64,000 nt of DNA, from contig NZ_JAQYWQ010000010.1 of assembly GCF_029379315.1 (NCBI RefSeq), positions 1 through 64,000 of the forward strand. Reading direction: 5' to 3'. Shown in pieces: positions 43,913-53,388 of this stretch. The notes below the pieces were generated by a model. It was not told the DNA's origin. It ran no database searches and saw only the letters and a program-made list of their open reading frames with translations. Source of the DNA: Nostoc sp. S13 (GTDB taxonomy: Bacteria > Cyanobacteriota > Cyanobacteriia > Cyanobacteriales > Nostocaceae). Both the position numbers and the translations under genes were made by a program. How positions within the stretch are numbered: position 1 is the first letter of the stretch; the number at the start of each line of letters is the position of its first letter.

Positions 43913-44632
43913 ATGCAATCTCCATCCTCCTTTTCTGAGGCATCACGGCCTTTTTTGACTTGGCAACGCATTCTTGACTGGGCTCAAGAACACTACCGCT
44001 GCCGCACCTTTAGCAAAGATGAGCGCATTCCAGCCCGACCTGGATTGCTATATTTGGTGCAAAGGGGTGCGATCCGTATGGTAGGAACCGCCCAAGTTAG
44101 TGCGACTGCTAGTCAGCTAACGTCTCGACGAATCAACAGAACCCCAGAAGAAGCGTTCTTGGGTTTTGTGGGAGCGGGACAGCCATTTGAAATTGTTGCC
44201 CAATCACCATTCACACTCCAGGCTTACGCCCATGTTGACCAAACTGCGGTGCTGTGGATGTATTGGCACGACCTAGACAACTGGCCTCACTTCCGTCGCG
44301 AAGTTATGGATGCCTTTAGGTATCAGCACCAGCGTAAGCTGCTGTGGCTGAGTGCCTTGGGACAACGCCGCACAATTGACCGACTCTTAGGATTTCTCAC
44401 ATTGTTAATTGAGGAATATGGAGAGCCAGCAATGAGCGACACTGATCCTGATGTGATTCGCGGCTATTGTCTGCCCTTCCCCCTCACCCATGCCCAAATT
44501 GGTAGCGCGATTGGTTCCACTCGTGTCACCGTCACCCGCTTGATGGGCAAGCTGCGTCAACGTGGCTTAATCCTTACTCAAGGGGATAATCTCATTTGCT
44601 TGCCAGCAGAGTCGATTAATAGAGCTGGTTAA
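43913..44632 (+). CDS. Crp/Fnr-family transcriptional regulator
   Basis: 239 residues from ATG 43913 (MQSPSSFSEASRPFLTWQRI). The N-terminal part is a cNMP-binding-like beta-roll (about 35-125) that lacks the canonical cAMP-contacting RE motif, so it probably does not bind cAMP. The C-terminal HTH reads FPLTHAQIGSAIGSTRVTVT followed by RLMGKLRQRGLI. It is like cyanobacterial Crp paralogues other than NtcA, whose effector is unknown. Convergent with the binding-protein operon. Confidence 0.85.
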   Translation: MQSPSSFSEASRPFLTWQRILDWAQEHYRCRTFSKDERIPARPGLLYLVQRGAIRMVGTAQVSATASQLTSRRINRTPEEAFLGFVGAGQPFEIVAQSPFTLQAYAHVDQTAVLWMYWHDLDNWPHFRREVMDAFRYQHQRKLLWLSALGQRRTIDRLLGFLTLLIEEYGEPAMSDTDPDVIRGYCLPFPLTHAQIGSAIGSTRVTVTRLMGKLRQRGLILTQGDNLICLPAESINRAG

Positions 44633-44642
44633 AGCACAGTTC

Positions 44643-44668
44643 AGAGCGGCGATTTCCGCCACTCTGTC
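44643..44668. terminator. Hairpin between convergent genes
   Basis: AGAGCGGCG pairs with CGCCACTCT around ATTTC with one bulge. It lies 11 bases after the Crp-type stop and 20 bases before the binding-protein stop. Confidence 0.45.
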
Positions 44669-44686
44669 TGAGTGCAAACCCAGGTG

Positions 44687-45733
44687 TCAGCGAATTTTGA
44701 CAAACCCAGCTTGGGTAATCAGTTCCTGTCCCTGCTCAGTCAACAGTAAGTTGGCGTAAGCGACACCTGCTTGCTGCTCAGTCTGCCCATTCTGTTTGAC
44801 CACCACAAACAGATTACGGGTAATCGGGTATTTTCCTGATTGGAAAGCCTCAATGTTCAATTTGTTTCGTTTACCAGGACATTCAGACGGGAGGACAGAA
44901 GGTTCTTGGTAGGGAGCAATATATGTCCCTTGCGTTCGCCCCAACGGCAAGGCTTTGATTGAGCATTGAGGAATCACCTCTGGGGCAGAAGCGTAATAGA
45001 TACTACCAAGACTACCAGCCAATTTTTGCAAAGCTTGGGTGGTTGTGGAGATAAATTCCACATTTGAGCTGAAAGCTTGACCACCCAAAATCTCTTGGAC
45101 AAAAAGTTCGACTGTACCGCCGTCAGCAATGCGGCGAGAATAGGGCTTAATTGGGATATTGGGGCCGCCCACCTGGCTCCAATTATTAATTTTGCCTGTG
45201 TAAATTGACTTTAACTGGTCTATCGTTAGTCCTGGGATGTTGAGACTGGGGTTAACTGCGACTGCCAAACCATCAATTGCTACAGGAATTTGTTTCAAAC
45301 TGAACCCACGCTGCTGGGCACGGCTTAACTCCGGATCTAGAACTGGTCGAGAAGACTGAGCAAAAGCTAATTGACCGTCTATCAGCGACTGGATACCAGT
45401 ACCAGAACCAGGAGATGCATTGCTGGGTTCTACATAACGCAGCCGTAACTCTGGTCGCGCCGCTTGAATTGCTGGATCAACTACTAGTCGAATTGGCGCC
45501 CAAGATGTACTGCCTCCATAATTGAATAATCCTGTAGGAACATCCTTTACTGAAGTGAAAGTCCTACCACTAGCTTGTTCTGATCCGGTTTGAGGCGTTT
45601 TGCTGCTACCAGAATTAATTGTATTTAGCTCAAGACCAGACTTTCTGCTGAACCACCAAAAACCGCCAGCTATTAGCCCAAGCGTGATTAGGATGGATAA
45701 GACAAGAATAGGTATTTCATTTTTTTGGGACAT
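44687..45733 (-). CDS. Membrane-anchored PstS-like binding protein (paralogue 1)
   Basis: 348 residues. The N-terminus MSQKNEIPILVLSILITLG is a membrane anchor (about 8-28). A Ser/Thr-rich linker and a phosphate-binding-protein-like two-lobe domain follow, with FNYGGSTSWAPIR, GSGTGIQSLIDGQLAFAQSS, VAIDGLAVAVNPSLNIPGL and YTGKINNWSQVGGP. These are the PstS-type ligand-loop regions. About 60 percent of positions appear shared with 47500-48543 by eye. The protein stays attached rather than being released. It is the last gene of the kinase/binding-protein run. Confidence 0.8.
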   Translation of the reverse strand: MSQKNEIPILVLSILITLGLIAGGFWWFSRKSGLELNTINSGSSKTPQTGSEQASGRTFTSVKDVPTGLFNYGGSTSWAPIRLVVDPAIQAARPELRLRYVEPSNASPGSGTGIQSLIDGQLAFAQSSRPVLDPELSRAQQRGFSLKQIPVAIDGLAVAVNPSLNIPGLTIDQLKSIYTGKINNWSQVGGPNIPIKPYSRRIADGGTVELFVQEILGGQAFSSNVEFISTTTQALQKLAGSLGSIYYASAPEVIPQCSIKALPLGRTQGTYIAPYQEPSVLPSECPGKRNKLNIEAFQSGKYPITRNLFVVVKQNGQTEQQAGVAYANLLLTEQGQELITQAGFVKIR

Positions 45734-46036
45734 AGTAAATTACCGACGCATCCATTCAATATAAGTGCTTAACTTGACAAGTGCTTGCTACTTGAGATTG
45801 TATTTGGAGACGGGTGTTTTATTTACGAATCCCTGACAAATCCTCACTTGTGACTACTTTTGAAACCAAGGGATAACAAATTTCCCCTGGATTATTCGTT
45901 TCTTCTCTCAAGGCTTGATTGCTGGTGAGGATAAGTTGCTAGTTGACACTAAGATTTTTCCCCATAAAGCTCAATTTCCCATGTTGAGAGTTTTTCCAGG
46001 TTAACTATTGGTTAATTTTTAATTTTTAATTGGTGA
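45734..46036. other. Internal gap of the kinase/binding-protein run
   Basis: 303 bases without a gene, wider than other spacings in the run, so paralogue 1 may have its own promoter. No hairpin of note. Confidence 0.4.
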
Positions 46037-47434
46037 TTATCGCACTGGTTCAAAGTCATAACCAGTGCGGGAGCGAGAACCAGGAACGATTTTCACAAGT
46101 TGGACTGGCGCATTGCGATCGCCTGATGCTAAAAATCGAATTGTACCAGAAGCACCGATGGCAGAAAAGTCAGAGGAGGCTAATGCTTCTTGGACTCCCA
46201 ATCGTGTGGGATTGCGTTTTAATGCCTCAATCAAGGCGACAGTAGCATCATAGCTGAGGGCGCTTCGCCAACTCACGTCACCGCCCCATAACTGCCGAGA
46301 TTTCTGGGGAAAATCGGACTTGGGATCGCTATCAATATGCCAGGGAACTGCCAATACCATCCCCACAGCTTGTTCTCTGCCAATTTCTAAAGTTTTAGCG
46401 GTGTAAACATCATCTCCCGCCAGCAGAATTAACTTTTTCTGGTTAATCTGAATTACTTGCAGCGCTTTATCCAGAGTTTCAGTGTTAGCAGCTAACATCA
46501 ACACTTCTGCACCTTGCTTAGTTGCTTGTTCTAGGCTTTTAGCGGCACTAAAATCCACCTTGGATAAGTCAAATTCGCTCGATACCTGTCCACCTTCTAG
46601 GGAAACAGATGAAACAAACTCAGACTTTAAAGACTGGCTATAGTTACTCTGAGAATTAAAGAAAACTGCTGCATTTTTTTTCTGCAAGGTTTTCGCCATG
46701 TAGTTGGCTAAACTTCTAGCAGCCATAAAATCACTAGGAACCGTGCGAAAAACGTAGCGGCTAAAGTTAGAAATCTTTACAGATGTGCTGGTAGGAGATA
46801 CGGCTACAAGTTGTCCAGAAGTATAAATAGTACCTGCGGCTAAAGTGGAATCGCTAGTATTGGGCCCAACTACACCTAATACTTCTGGATTGCTGACTAG
46901 GCTGGAAGCGATTTGCTTGGCTATTTCTGGATTGTCGTCGTCATTAGCTATCCCTACCTTCAACGGCACTCCCTTGACTCCTCCAGAGCTATTAACTTGA
47001 TTTTGGGCTTGGGCGATGCCACGTAAAATTTCTAAAGCAGCATTGGGGTCAGTGCCTATTGGTACAGAAGCTACAATGGTGTAGCTTTTGGAACCGATAC
47101 GAGCATTGTTAAGAAAGATTAATGCTTCTGGATCGTTTCGGTTGAGTTTTAGAGCAGCTGTGAAATTAGCGATCGCTTGATCATAACTTTTCGCAGCGAT
47201 CGCCTGTACTCCTTCTTTTTTGGCGGGAGAAATCTCACCTGAAGTCAAAGTTTTTTCCCCAAAACTAATCCTGTCTTTAAGAGATGAATTACTGCCTGTT
47301 TGCTGATTTGGAATAATGTTATTACTAATTTTGACCCCAGAGCGATTAGTAAACCACCAAAAACCACCACCAACTATTCCAACTGTCAGCAACAAGGCCA
47401 AGGCTAAAACTGTGGTTTCATTCTTTTGTGACAT
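46037..47434 (-). CDS. Membrane-anchored Leu/Ile/Val-type binding protein with TPR unit
   Basis: 465 residues from ATG 47434 (MSQKNETTVLALALLLTVG). The N-terminal anchor (about 8-28) closely resembles that of both PstS-like neighbours. Next is a short TPR-like unit (EGVQAIAAKSYDQAIANFTA, LKLNRNDPEALIFLNN), then a Peripla_BP_6 receptor domain (about 105-465; PLKVGIANDDDNPEIAKQIA, VLGVVGPNTSDSTLAAGTIY, and ILLAGDDVYTAKTLEIG). That domain is the fold of amino-acid and amide binding proteins. No permease genes are near, so sensing rather than transport is likely. Confidence 0.82.
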   Translation of the reverse strand: MSQKNETTVLALALLLTVGIVGGGFWWFTNRSGVKISNNIIPNQQTGSNSSLKDRISFGEKTLTSGEISPAKKEGVQAIAAKSYDQAIANFTAALKLNRNDPEALIFLNNARIGSKSYTIVASVPIGTDPNAALEILRGIAQAQNQVNSSGGVKGVPLKVGIANDDDNPEIAKQIASSLVSNPEVLGVVGPNTSDSTLAAGTIYTSGQLVAVSPTSTSVKISNFSRYVFRTVPSDFMAARSLANYMAKTLQKKNAAVFFNSQSNYSQSLKSEFVSSVSLEGGQVSSEFDLSKVDFSAAKSLEQATKQGAEVLMLAANTETLDKALQVIQINQKKLILLAGDDVYTAKTLEIGREQAVGMVLAVPWHIDSDPKSDFPQKSRQLWGGDVSWRSALSYDATVALIEALKRNPTRLGVQEALASSDFSAIGASGTIRFLASGDRNAPVQLVKIVPGSRSRTGYDFEPVR

Positions 47435-47499
47435 GAACAATTTTTAATAAAGTAAAAATGTTTATTATTTGATTATTTTGCTAAATCTAACCGCTTTGA

Positions 47500-48543
47500 T
47501 CATTTAATTCTGACAAATCCAGCCTTTTCGATCAGTTCTTGACCTTGAGGTGTCAGCAGCCAATTTGCATAAGCTTCCCCAGCTTGCTGATCTGTTTGAC
47601 CATTCTGTTTAACGATTACAAATAAATTGCGGGTAATTGCATAGTCCCCACTACGAAACGCCTGAGTATTCAACTGATTACGCTTAGTGGGGCATTCAGA
47701 TGGAGGTACAAAGGGTTCTTGGTAGGGAGGCACAAATTGACCGCTTGTGCGCCCTAGTGGTAGGGATTTAATCGTACATTGGGGTACAATCTCTGGAGCA
47801 GAAGCATAGTAAATTCCGCCAGGACTTGCAGCTACTTTTTGTACTGCTTCAGTGGTTGTGCCAATATAAGTAACATTGGCCCCAAAATTCTCTTTATTTA
47901 GAACATTTTCGAGAAAGAATTCCACTGTACCCCCAGCTTCTTTGCTCCGAGAGTAGACTGTAATTGGTAAATTTGGCCCACCCACCTGTTGCCAATTAGT
48001 AATTTTACCTGTGTAGATATCTTTGAGTTGGGCGACAGTTAAACCAGGGATGTTGAGATTGAGGTTAACTGCGATCGCAATACCATCAATCGCCACCGGA
48101 ATTTCTTTCAAACTAAATTCTTTTTGTTTAGCTTCTGTATTTTCTTCGGCTTTAACTGAGCGAGAAGATTGAGAAAAAACTAGTTGATTATCTATCAACA
48201 TCCGAATACCAGTTCCAGATCCTGCTTGACCTAATGAAGGTTGAGTGTAGCGTAAAATAAACCGAGGGCAGAGGTTTTCTAGTACGGAGTCTACCTCTTT
48301 ACGGATGGGTGCCCAGGTTGTACTACCACCATAGTTGAATGTCCCCTCTGGGAGGTTTGACACGTTACATTTGTTGACAAACTGGTTTAGGGGATTACCT
48401 GTGTTGCCAGTTTCCGAAGGTTTAGTAACAGTTCCACTTAATTGCGCCCACCTTTCCATAAAAAACCATAGACCACCAAAAATTAAACCAATGGTGATGA
48501 CGACGGCTAAGAAAAGGCTAAGTGTTTCGTTTTTCTGAGACAT
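47500..48543 (-). CDS. Membrane-anchored PstS-like binding protein (paralogue 2)
   Basis: 347 residues, a close paralogue of 44687-45733. MSQKNETLSLFLAVVITIG is the anchor, then TFNYGGSTTWAPIRKEVDSV, GSGTGIRMLIDNQLVFSQSS, VAIDGIAIAVNLNLNIPGL and TGKITNWQQVGGPNLPI. The ligand region keeps the GSGTG and SQSSR elements. It begins 26 bases after the kinase gene's stop, so it is very probably co-transcribed and perhaps translationally linked to the kinase. Confidence 0.82.
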   Translation of the reverse strand: MSQKNETLSLFLAVVITIGLIFGGLWFFMERWAQLSGTVTKPSETGNTGNPLNQFVNKCNVSNLPEGTFNYGGSTTWAPIRKEVDSVLENLCPRFILRYTQPSLGQAGSGTGIRMLIDNQLVFSQSSRSVKAEENTEAKQKEFSLKEIPVAIDGIAIAVNLNLNIPGLTVAQLKDIYTGKITNWQQVGGPNLPITVYSRSKEAGGTVEFFLENVLNKENFGANVTYIGTTTEAVQKVAASPGGIYYASAPEIVPQCTIKSLPLGRTSGQFVPPYQEPFVPPSECPTKRNQLNTQAFRSGDYAITRNLFVIVKQNGQTDQQAGEAYANWLLTPQGQELIEKAGFVRIK

Positions 48544-48569
48544 AAGTGGCTGTTAGCAGCAGGAGTTTT

Positions 48570-49970
48570 TTAAAGTAAGATAGATAATAATTTATAAATA
48601 AGTCGAAATACGGCTGTTAATGAAATGGCTACTAAGGCTGCTGCAACTGCTAAAATAACTACCTCCTGAATGCCAAGAACCCCCCGTAAAAAGGGGAGAA
48701 AAAAAATAATTGCAAAACTAATTGTCGGAATAATTAATAAATCGAACTTTTCAATCCACCGCCTGGTTTGGGCAAATATCAGTATCCCCAAAATCACACA
48801 TGCAACAGTGAAAGTAGGTATTAGTGATTTTACTAGACTGAAGAGAGCGATCACTATTAATGCACCCTCAAATCCACTAAATGCCGCTCCAGCTAATAAT
48901 TCCACTGTAGAAAACGCTGGTTGAGTTGGTGAACGGCGGGGGACGACGGGACTAGAACCTTTGGGTGGTTGTGGCGGAAGTGTTAGAGAAGGCGAATTAA
49001 GTTGTGTAGGGGCTTGAGCCTGTGAGTTAAGTGCATGTAGAACCTCCTGGGCTGATTGGAAGCGCTGATTAGCAGCAGGTAGCAACATCTTGTCTAAAAT
49101 GTCAGCAAGGCGAGGGTTGATATTCACTTGCGATCGCCATTTCCACTGGTTGCTATAGGCATCAAATAGTTGAACTGCTTCCTGATTTGTCAACAAAGTA
49201 ATAAGAGTTACAGCCAACGCGTATAAGTCTGTAGATGGGAATACTTGACCGCCAGCCATCTGCTCAGGTGGTGCAAATCCCATAGAATAAATTCCTGTGG
49301 AAGATACAGCAGAACCAAGTGCAGCGTTTGTTACTTGCTTAACTGCGCCAAAGTCTAGTAAAAAGAGTTTACCATCACGACGGCGCATGATGTTAGAAGG
49401 TTTGATATCTCTGTGGATAATGCCTCTGTCATGGACAAACTCTAGTACCTTGAGGATTTCTTGCAGCACCTCCAACACTTGCTGTTCAGAGAATTTGCCA
49501 TTTTGAACTAATTCTTCCTCTAAGTTTTGCCCATTAATGTATTCTTGTGCCAAGTAAAAAAATTGGTCTTGCTGTCCTGGTTGCAAGCTATTAACTATCA
49601 CTGGAAAGAAGGCAAACAAGTCAGGAATTTGCTCATGATCGTTACCAAGTTGTGCTAAAACTTCTGCCTCTCTCTCAAACATCACCTGTGCTTGTTGCAA
49701 TTGAGTTGAGCTTAAATTTCCTGCTGGTTGAAACTGCTTAACTACGCATTGACGCATTCCTGGTATTCGGCGATCGCGTGCCAAAAAGGCAGCTCCAAAC
49801 CCACCCCTTCCTAGCAGCTTCGTTGTCACGTATCGGCCATCTAGCATCAGTGGCATACCACAGGTAGTACAATACTTTTGCTGCATTGTTTTCAGCGTCG
49901 TAATATCATCTAAATCGCCGAAATAGTTTTGTGGGCGTGGACAACGTGGACGAGTGCAGTAAACTTCCAT
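48570..49970 (-). CDS. Ser/Thr protein kinase with zinc ribbon and C-terminal membrane domain
   Basis: 466 residues. The N-terminal zinc-ribbon-like part has Cys5, Cys10, Cys34 and Cys37 (YCTTCG). The kinase domain (about 45-310) has a Gly-rich loop LGRGGFGAAFLA, the Lys in CVVKQFQP, the catalytic loop HRDIKPSNIM, DFG in LLDFGAVKQV and the APE-like APPEQ. All key residues are present. A Pro-rich linker follows and about four membrane helices (about 355-466). This is the cyanobacterial Hanks-kinase type. As first gene before three anchored binding proteins it is the likely signal output of a surface sensor (inference). Confidence 0.9.
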   Translation of the reverse strand: MEVYCTRPRCPRPQNYFGDLDDITTLKTMQQKYCTTCGMPLMLDGRYVTTKLLGRGGFGAAFLARDRRIPGMRQCVVKQFQPAGNLSSTQLQQAQVMFEREAEVLAQLGNDHEQIPDLFAFFPVIVNSLQPGQQDQFFYLAQEYINGQNLEEELVQNGKFSEQQVLEVLQEILKVLEFVHDRGIIHRDIKPSNIMRRRDGKLFLLDFGAVKQVTNAALGSAVSSTGIYSMGFAPPEQMAGGQVFPSTDLYALAVTLITLLTNQEAVQLFDAYSNQWKWRSQVNINPRLADILDKMLLPAANQRFQSAQEVLHALNSQAQAPTQLNSPSLTLPPQPPKGSSPVVPRRSPTQPAFSTVELLAGAAFSGFEGALIVIALFSLVKSLIPTFTVACVILGILIFAQTRRWIEKFDLLIIPTISFAIIFFLPFLRGVLGIQEVVILAVAAALVAISLTAVFRLIYKLLSILL

Positions 49971-50339
49971 TTTCGTAAATAGTCACAATAATTCGTAATT
50001 GATCATGACGCTCTCTATGTTGGGGCAGCGTGTCGAAGACAGACGCTCTTGCTAGCTTGCTTATTTGCAGGAGTATGGGGACTCGCTTTGTGTGACGCTA
50101 ACGTAATTCGTAATTAGTTCATTGAGGTTACATAGAAACTAAATTTCTTGATCAAGAACAGGAAACTTTACTTTTTTCCTGCTGTCAAACCCGTGGCTTG
50201 CCTACGGCACCCGGCACGAACAGCGATGGGTTAATAATTACGAATTACCTTAGCGCCACGGAAAGCGAGTCATCGAGCGTCATTACGAATTATTTGCTCA
50301 TTGGTCATTTACAAAAAACAAAAGACAAATAACTTGATT
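49971..50339. repeat. Intergenic with TTACGAATT repeats
   Basis: 369 bases between the kinase gene and the LysR gene. AATTCGTAATTGATCATGACG-like words occur and recur inverted (AATAATTACGAATTACC, TACGAATTATT). A GC-rich dispersed repeat lies at about 50030-50090. No gene. Confidence 0.5.
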
Positions 50340-51353
50340 TTAGGTTTCGCCGGATGAGATGGCCGTAGCTCCATCCAAGGTAGTTACCACTATACTTTTT
50401 TGTGCCAATATTAACACATCTTGATTCCATCCAGGGTTAGCAAACTGGGGCAAAATTTCCCGACTAAAAGCTTCTGCGGCCTTGGATCTATAACGATTAG
50501 GATTAAAAATCAGCCACAGTGTCCGTTTGACAACAACGCCTTCAATGTTGGCACAGTGCAGAACACCCATTTGTAACTCTTTAGCGATCGCGCTAGTTGA
50601 AACAAAGGCAGCCCCCAAACCAGATTGCACAGCATTTTTAATTGCTTCAATGGAATTCAATTCCATTTCAACCTTAAAACGCCTTGTATCAATTTCACAG
50701 CGTGCTAGCACTTGGTCAATTACTTTGCGGATAGTCGATTGGGAATCTAGAGCAATGAATTGTAATTTATATAGGTCTTCTTTGTGGATTTTTTCAAGTT
50801 TGGCAAAGGGATGAAAGACAGGTAGAATCAGCGCTAGTTCGTCTTCAGCGTAAGGAAGAACTTCTAAAGATTCTGATAGTTCACCGGGAATTTCACCGCC
50901 AATAATCGCCAGATCAACTTGTCCGTTAGCCACACTCCAAGCAGTTCGCCTAGTGGAGTGGACGTGTAATTGCACTGCCACATCGGGATATTTTTGTCGA
51001 AACATACCGATCATTCTGGGTAAAAGATAAGTGCCGGTAGTTTGAGAAGCACCGACAATCAAAGTACCGCCTTGGAGATTTTGTAAATCCTCGATCGCGC
51101 GGCAGGTTTCCTGACACAGACTGAGGATTTTTTCACCGTAGCTGAGGAGTAGATGCCCTGCTTCGGTTAATTGGGCGCGTCGTCCTCCACGGTCGAATAA
51201 GGGGACATCTAGCTGCCGTTCCAGATTTTGGACTTGCAAGCTCACGGCAGGTTGGGAGACGTAAAGACTATCAGCGGCACGCTTGAAGCTTCCTTCTTGG
51301 GCGATCGCTTTCAGAATACGTAACTGATCTAAAGTGAAAGGAAGGTCAGACAT
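50340..51353 (-). CDS. rbcR: LysR-type regulator, RbcR/Ycf30 group
   Basis: 337 residues from ATG 51353 ([20 protein letters not shown]). The HTH is [20 protein letters not shown], followed by the dimer helix [20 protein letters not shown]. The effector domain starts at [20 protein letters not shown]. This N-terminal sequence is that of the RbcR/Ycf30 group, which regulates Rubisco and carbon-acquisition genes and responds to Calvin-cycle intermediates. Related CmpR/NdhR differ in this region. The position beside ndhF/ndhD is in line with control of NDH-1 and CO2-uptake genes. A longer N-terminal extension is possible but unneeded. Confidence 0.85.
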   Translation of the reverse strand: MSDLPFTLDQLRILKAIAQEGSFKRAADSLYVSQPAVSLQVQNLERQLDVPLFDRGGRRAQLTEAGHLLLSYGEKILSLCQETCRAIEDLQNLQGGTLIVGASQTTGTYLLPRMIGMFRQKYPDVAVQLHVHSTRRTAWSVANGQVDLAIIGGEIPGELSESLEVLPYAEDELALILPVFHPFAKLEKIHKEDLYKLQFIALDSQSTIRKVIDQVLARCEIDTRRFKVEMELNSIEAIKNAVQSGLGAAFVSTSAIAKELQMGVLHCANIEGVVVKRTLWLIFNPNRYRSKAAEAFSREILPQFANPGWNQDVLILAQKSIVVTTLDGATAISSGET

Positions 51354-51559
51354 AAGGCTCAAACCACAAACTTTAAAAGGAGCGGATGCACACAACAAAT
51401 TAGCTTTGGCAGTAATCAGCCAGTGATGATTTGTTGCATATTAAACTTGAAGGCTTGACTCGAAAAAGACATTAGCACAACATCTCGACTAAAGTCTCCT
51501 TTTGAATACTTTGTGGTATTGGTTGTACTGAGTTCAATTTTCTTTAAATTATTTCACCC

Positions 51560-52282
51560 GTGTATATGCTGCTGATTTCTTGGTTGACACCTAGTCATTT
51601 TGTCATACTGGGGTTACAAATAGCTTTTGCGATCGCTCACAGTGGAGGCGCTGCTTTACGCCCTTGGGCAGAAAAATACATTGGGCCAAGGCTTTATCGC
51701 ATTCTGTTTGCATTAGTTAGCATCCTGTTGGCTGTGATATTAATTATTTACTTTTTTGGGCATCGCTATGATGGTTTGCAACTTTGGCAGGTACAAGGGG
51801 TGCTAGGAGTGCGAGAATTTGTTTGGCTGCTGTCAGCGATCTCGTTTTTGTTTTTATATCCTGCTACCTTCAATCTACTAGAAATTGCTGCTATTCAAAA
51901 GCCCCAAGTTCATCTTTACGAAACAGGAATTATTCGGATTACCCGTCATCCCCAGATGGTGGGACAAATCATTTGGTGTGTTGCCCATACTCTGTGGCTA
52001 GGTACTACATTTACCCTTGTGACTTCCATTGGATTGGTGTTGCATCACTTGTTTGGGGTTTGGCACGGGGATCGCCGCCTCTTGCATCGCTATGGGGAAG
52101 CCTTTGAAATTGCCAAACAACGGACTTCAATTATTCCCTTCAAAGCAATTATCGACGGACGTCAATCTATCAAATGGCAGGAATTTCTCCGCCCTGCCTA
52201 TTTGGGAGTTGCGATTTTTATCGCTTTGCTTTGGTGGTCGCACCCTCTGTTGCTGGAAGCAACTAGTAGTATAGGATGGTAA
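51560..52282 (+). CDS. NnrU-family membrane protein, Z-ISO-like
   Basis: A protein of about 240 residues with six to seven membrane helices. Conserved pieces: LQIAFAIAHSGGAALRPWAE, GPRLYRILFALVSI, ETGIIRITRHPQMVGQIIWC (with HP) and GLVLHHLFGVWHGDRRLLHR. The NnrU family includes plant 15-cis-zeta-carotene isomerase (Z-ISO), a heme b enzyme using His ligands. The conserved His residues here fit that type. A carotenoid isomerase role is plausible in a phototroph but is inference. The start could be GTG 51560 or ATG 51566. Confidence 0.75.
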   Translation: MYMLLISWLTPSHFVILGLQIAFAIAHSGGAALRPWAEKYIGPRLYRILFALVSILLAVILIIYFFGHRYDGLQLWQVQGVLGVREFVWLLSAISFLFLYPATFNLLEIAAIQKPQVHLYETGIIRITRHPQMVGQIIWCVAHTLWLGTTFTLVTSIGLVLHHLFGVWHGDRRLLHRYGEAFEIAKQRTSIIPFKAIIDGRQSIKWQEFLRPAYLGVAIFIALLWWSHPLLLEATSSIGW

Positions 52283-52710
52283 ATTTAGTTGATCCCCAGT
52301 GTCAGCAGAAAATCCCAAATAAATGACAATTTCAGCTTATCAATTGCCCCCAAATCAATGTAGGATAAGTTCAAACATCTATTTAGTGGAGGTCTGTTCA
52401 GTCAGCTTAAGATTTTATATTGGTAGTTGTTGGTCAATTGCTTTTCGTTGGGAGTAAGTGGCAGATTCAGTCAAATTCCCAGGTAAAGACGGCAATTAGG
52501 AGTTTAACATCCCAAAAAAGCCACCGTGAAAGTCGCGCTGGCTTTTTTATCAGAGACACATCAAGGCGCTCAATTTTTGCTTAATTAATTATTCTGTGTC
52601 CTGAGATTTGGTTCCTGAAAGCATTCATACGGCAGTTACTGGCTTGCCAATGCTTCAGTTCATTGCTGATCGGTAGTTTAATATAAAAACCTTATAATCC
52701 AAGAGGTGTC
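52283..52710 (+). other. Gene-free region ending in a strong terminator
   Basis: 430 bases between the NnrU-like gene and the thioredoxin gene. A clear T-tailed hairpin at 52514-52548 lies 230 bases beyond the last stop, so either a long 3' UTR or an independent small RNA (about 52330-52548) ends here. No ORF. Confidence 0.4.
52514..52548 (+). terminator. Rho-independent terminator
   Basis: AAAAAAGCCA pairs with TGGCTTTTTT around a GC-containing loop; T run on the plus strand. Confidence 0.75.
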
Positions 52711-53097
52711 ATGGTGTTGTCGGTTAGTGAGCGGACATTTACTCAAGAAGTTTTAGAATCTCCTATTCCTGTTTTAGTTAATTTTGAAGCACCTTGGTGT
52801 GGCTTGTGTCGGATTATCCACCCACTTCTGTTACAATTTCAAGCCCAATGCGGGGAGGAAATTAAATTAGTTGGGGTTAACGCCGATCAAAATTTTAAAT
52901 TGTCTACTACTTATAGGCTAAAATCACTACCCACTTTACTATTGATTGAAAATGGCACTATTCGCCATCGCTTGGAAAGCTTTCGCGGCAGAGAAGATTT
53001 ACGTCTAGCTTTAGAAGAGATTAAAGCCAGCTACAGCAGTTGCCCCAAAATCTACAAAAGTTCAAAAACAGTTGACTTAGAGTATCGGTCAGCCTGA
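52711..53097 (+). CDS. Thioredoxin-family protein (WCGLC)
   Basis: 128 residues. The thioredoxin fold covers residues 1-105, with the active site APWCGLCRIIHP (CGLC instead of CGPC) and the cis-Pro in YRLKSLPTLLLIENG. The change of Pro to Leu in the active site marks a side-branch thioredoxin with altered redox potential. A basic and Ser-rich C-terminal tail of about 20 residues is extra. Its stop lies 8 bases before a heptamer repeat block, upstream of ndhF. Confidence 0.87.
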   Translation: MVLSVSERTFTQEVLESPIPVLVNFEAPWCGLCRIIHPLLLQFQAQCGEEIKLVGVNADQNFKLSTTYRLKSLPTLLLIENGTIRHRLESFRGREDLRLALEEIKASYSSCPKIYKSSKTVDLEYRSA

Positions 53098-53104
53098 TAG
53101 GTAT

Positions 53105-53158
53105 TGGCATGGGGCATGGGGCATGGGGCATGGGACATGGGGCATGGGGCATGGGGCA
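53105..53158 (+). repeat. Heptanucleotide tandem repeat (STRR), locus C
   Basis: Seven to eight GGGGCAT units, followed by a GC-rich dispersed repeat (53175-53200), two more heptamers near 53203 and then alternating ATGACCAATGACAA words. It fills the gap before ndhF. Confidence 0.9.
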
Positions 53159-53388
53159 ATTATAATAAGCGTTGTCGTTGGCGCAGCCTCTCGTAGAGAA
53201 GTACGGGGCATGGGGCATAGGAAAAATGACCAATGACAAATGACCAATGACAAATGACCAAATCTAAAACCATGCTTAACACCCCACCCAATCAGCCTTG
53301 GGTGGGTTATTTTATCCTAAAGGGTGTGTGTCACAATTATTAACAGTTCCGACACGCTAATCAAGAATTCTAAAAGTAGGCGTCAGTG

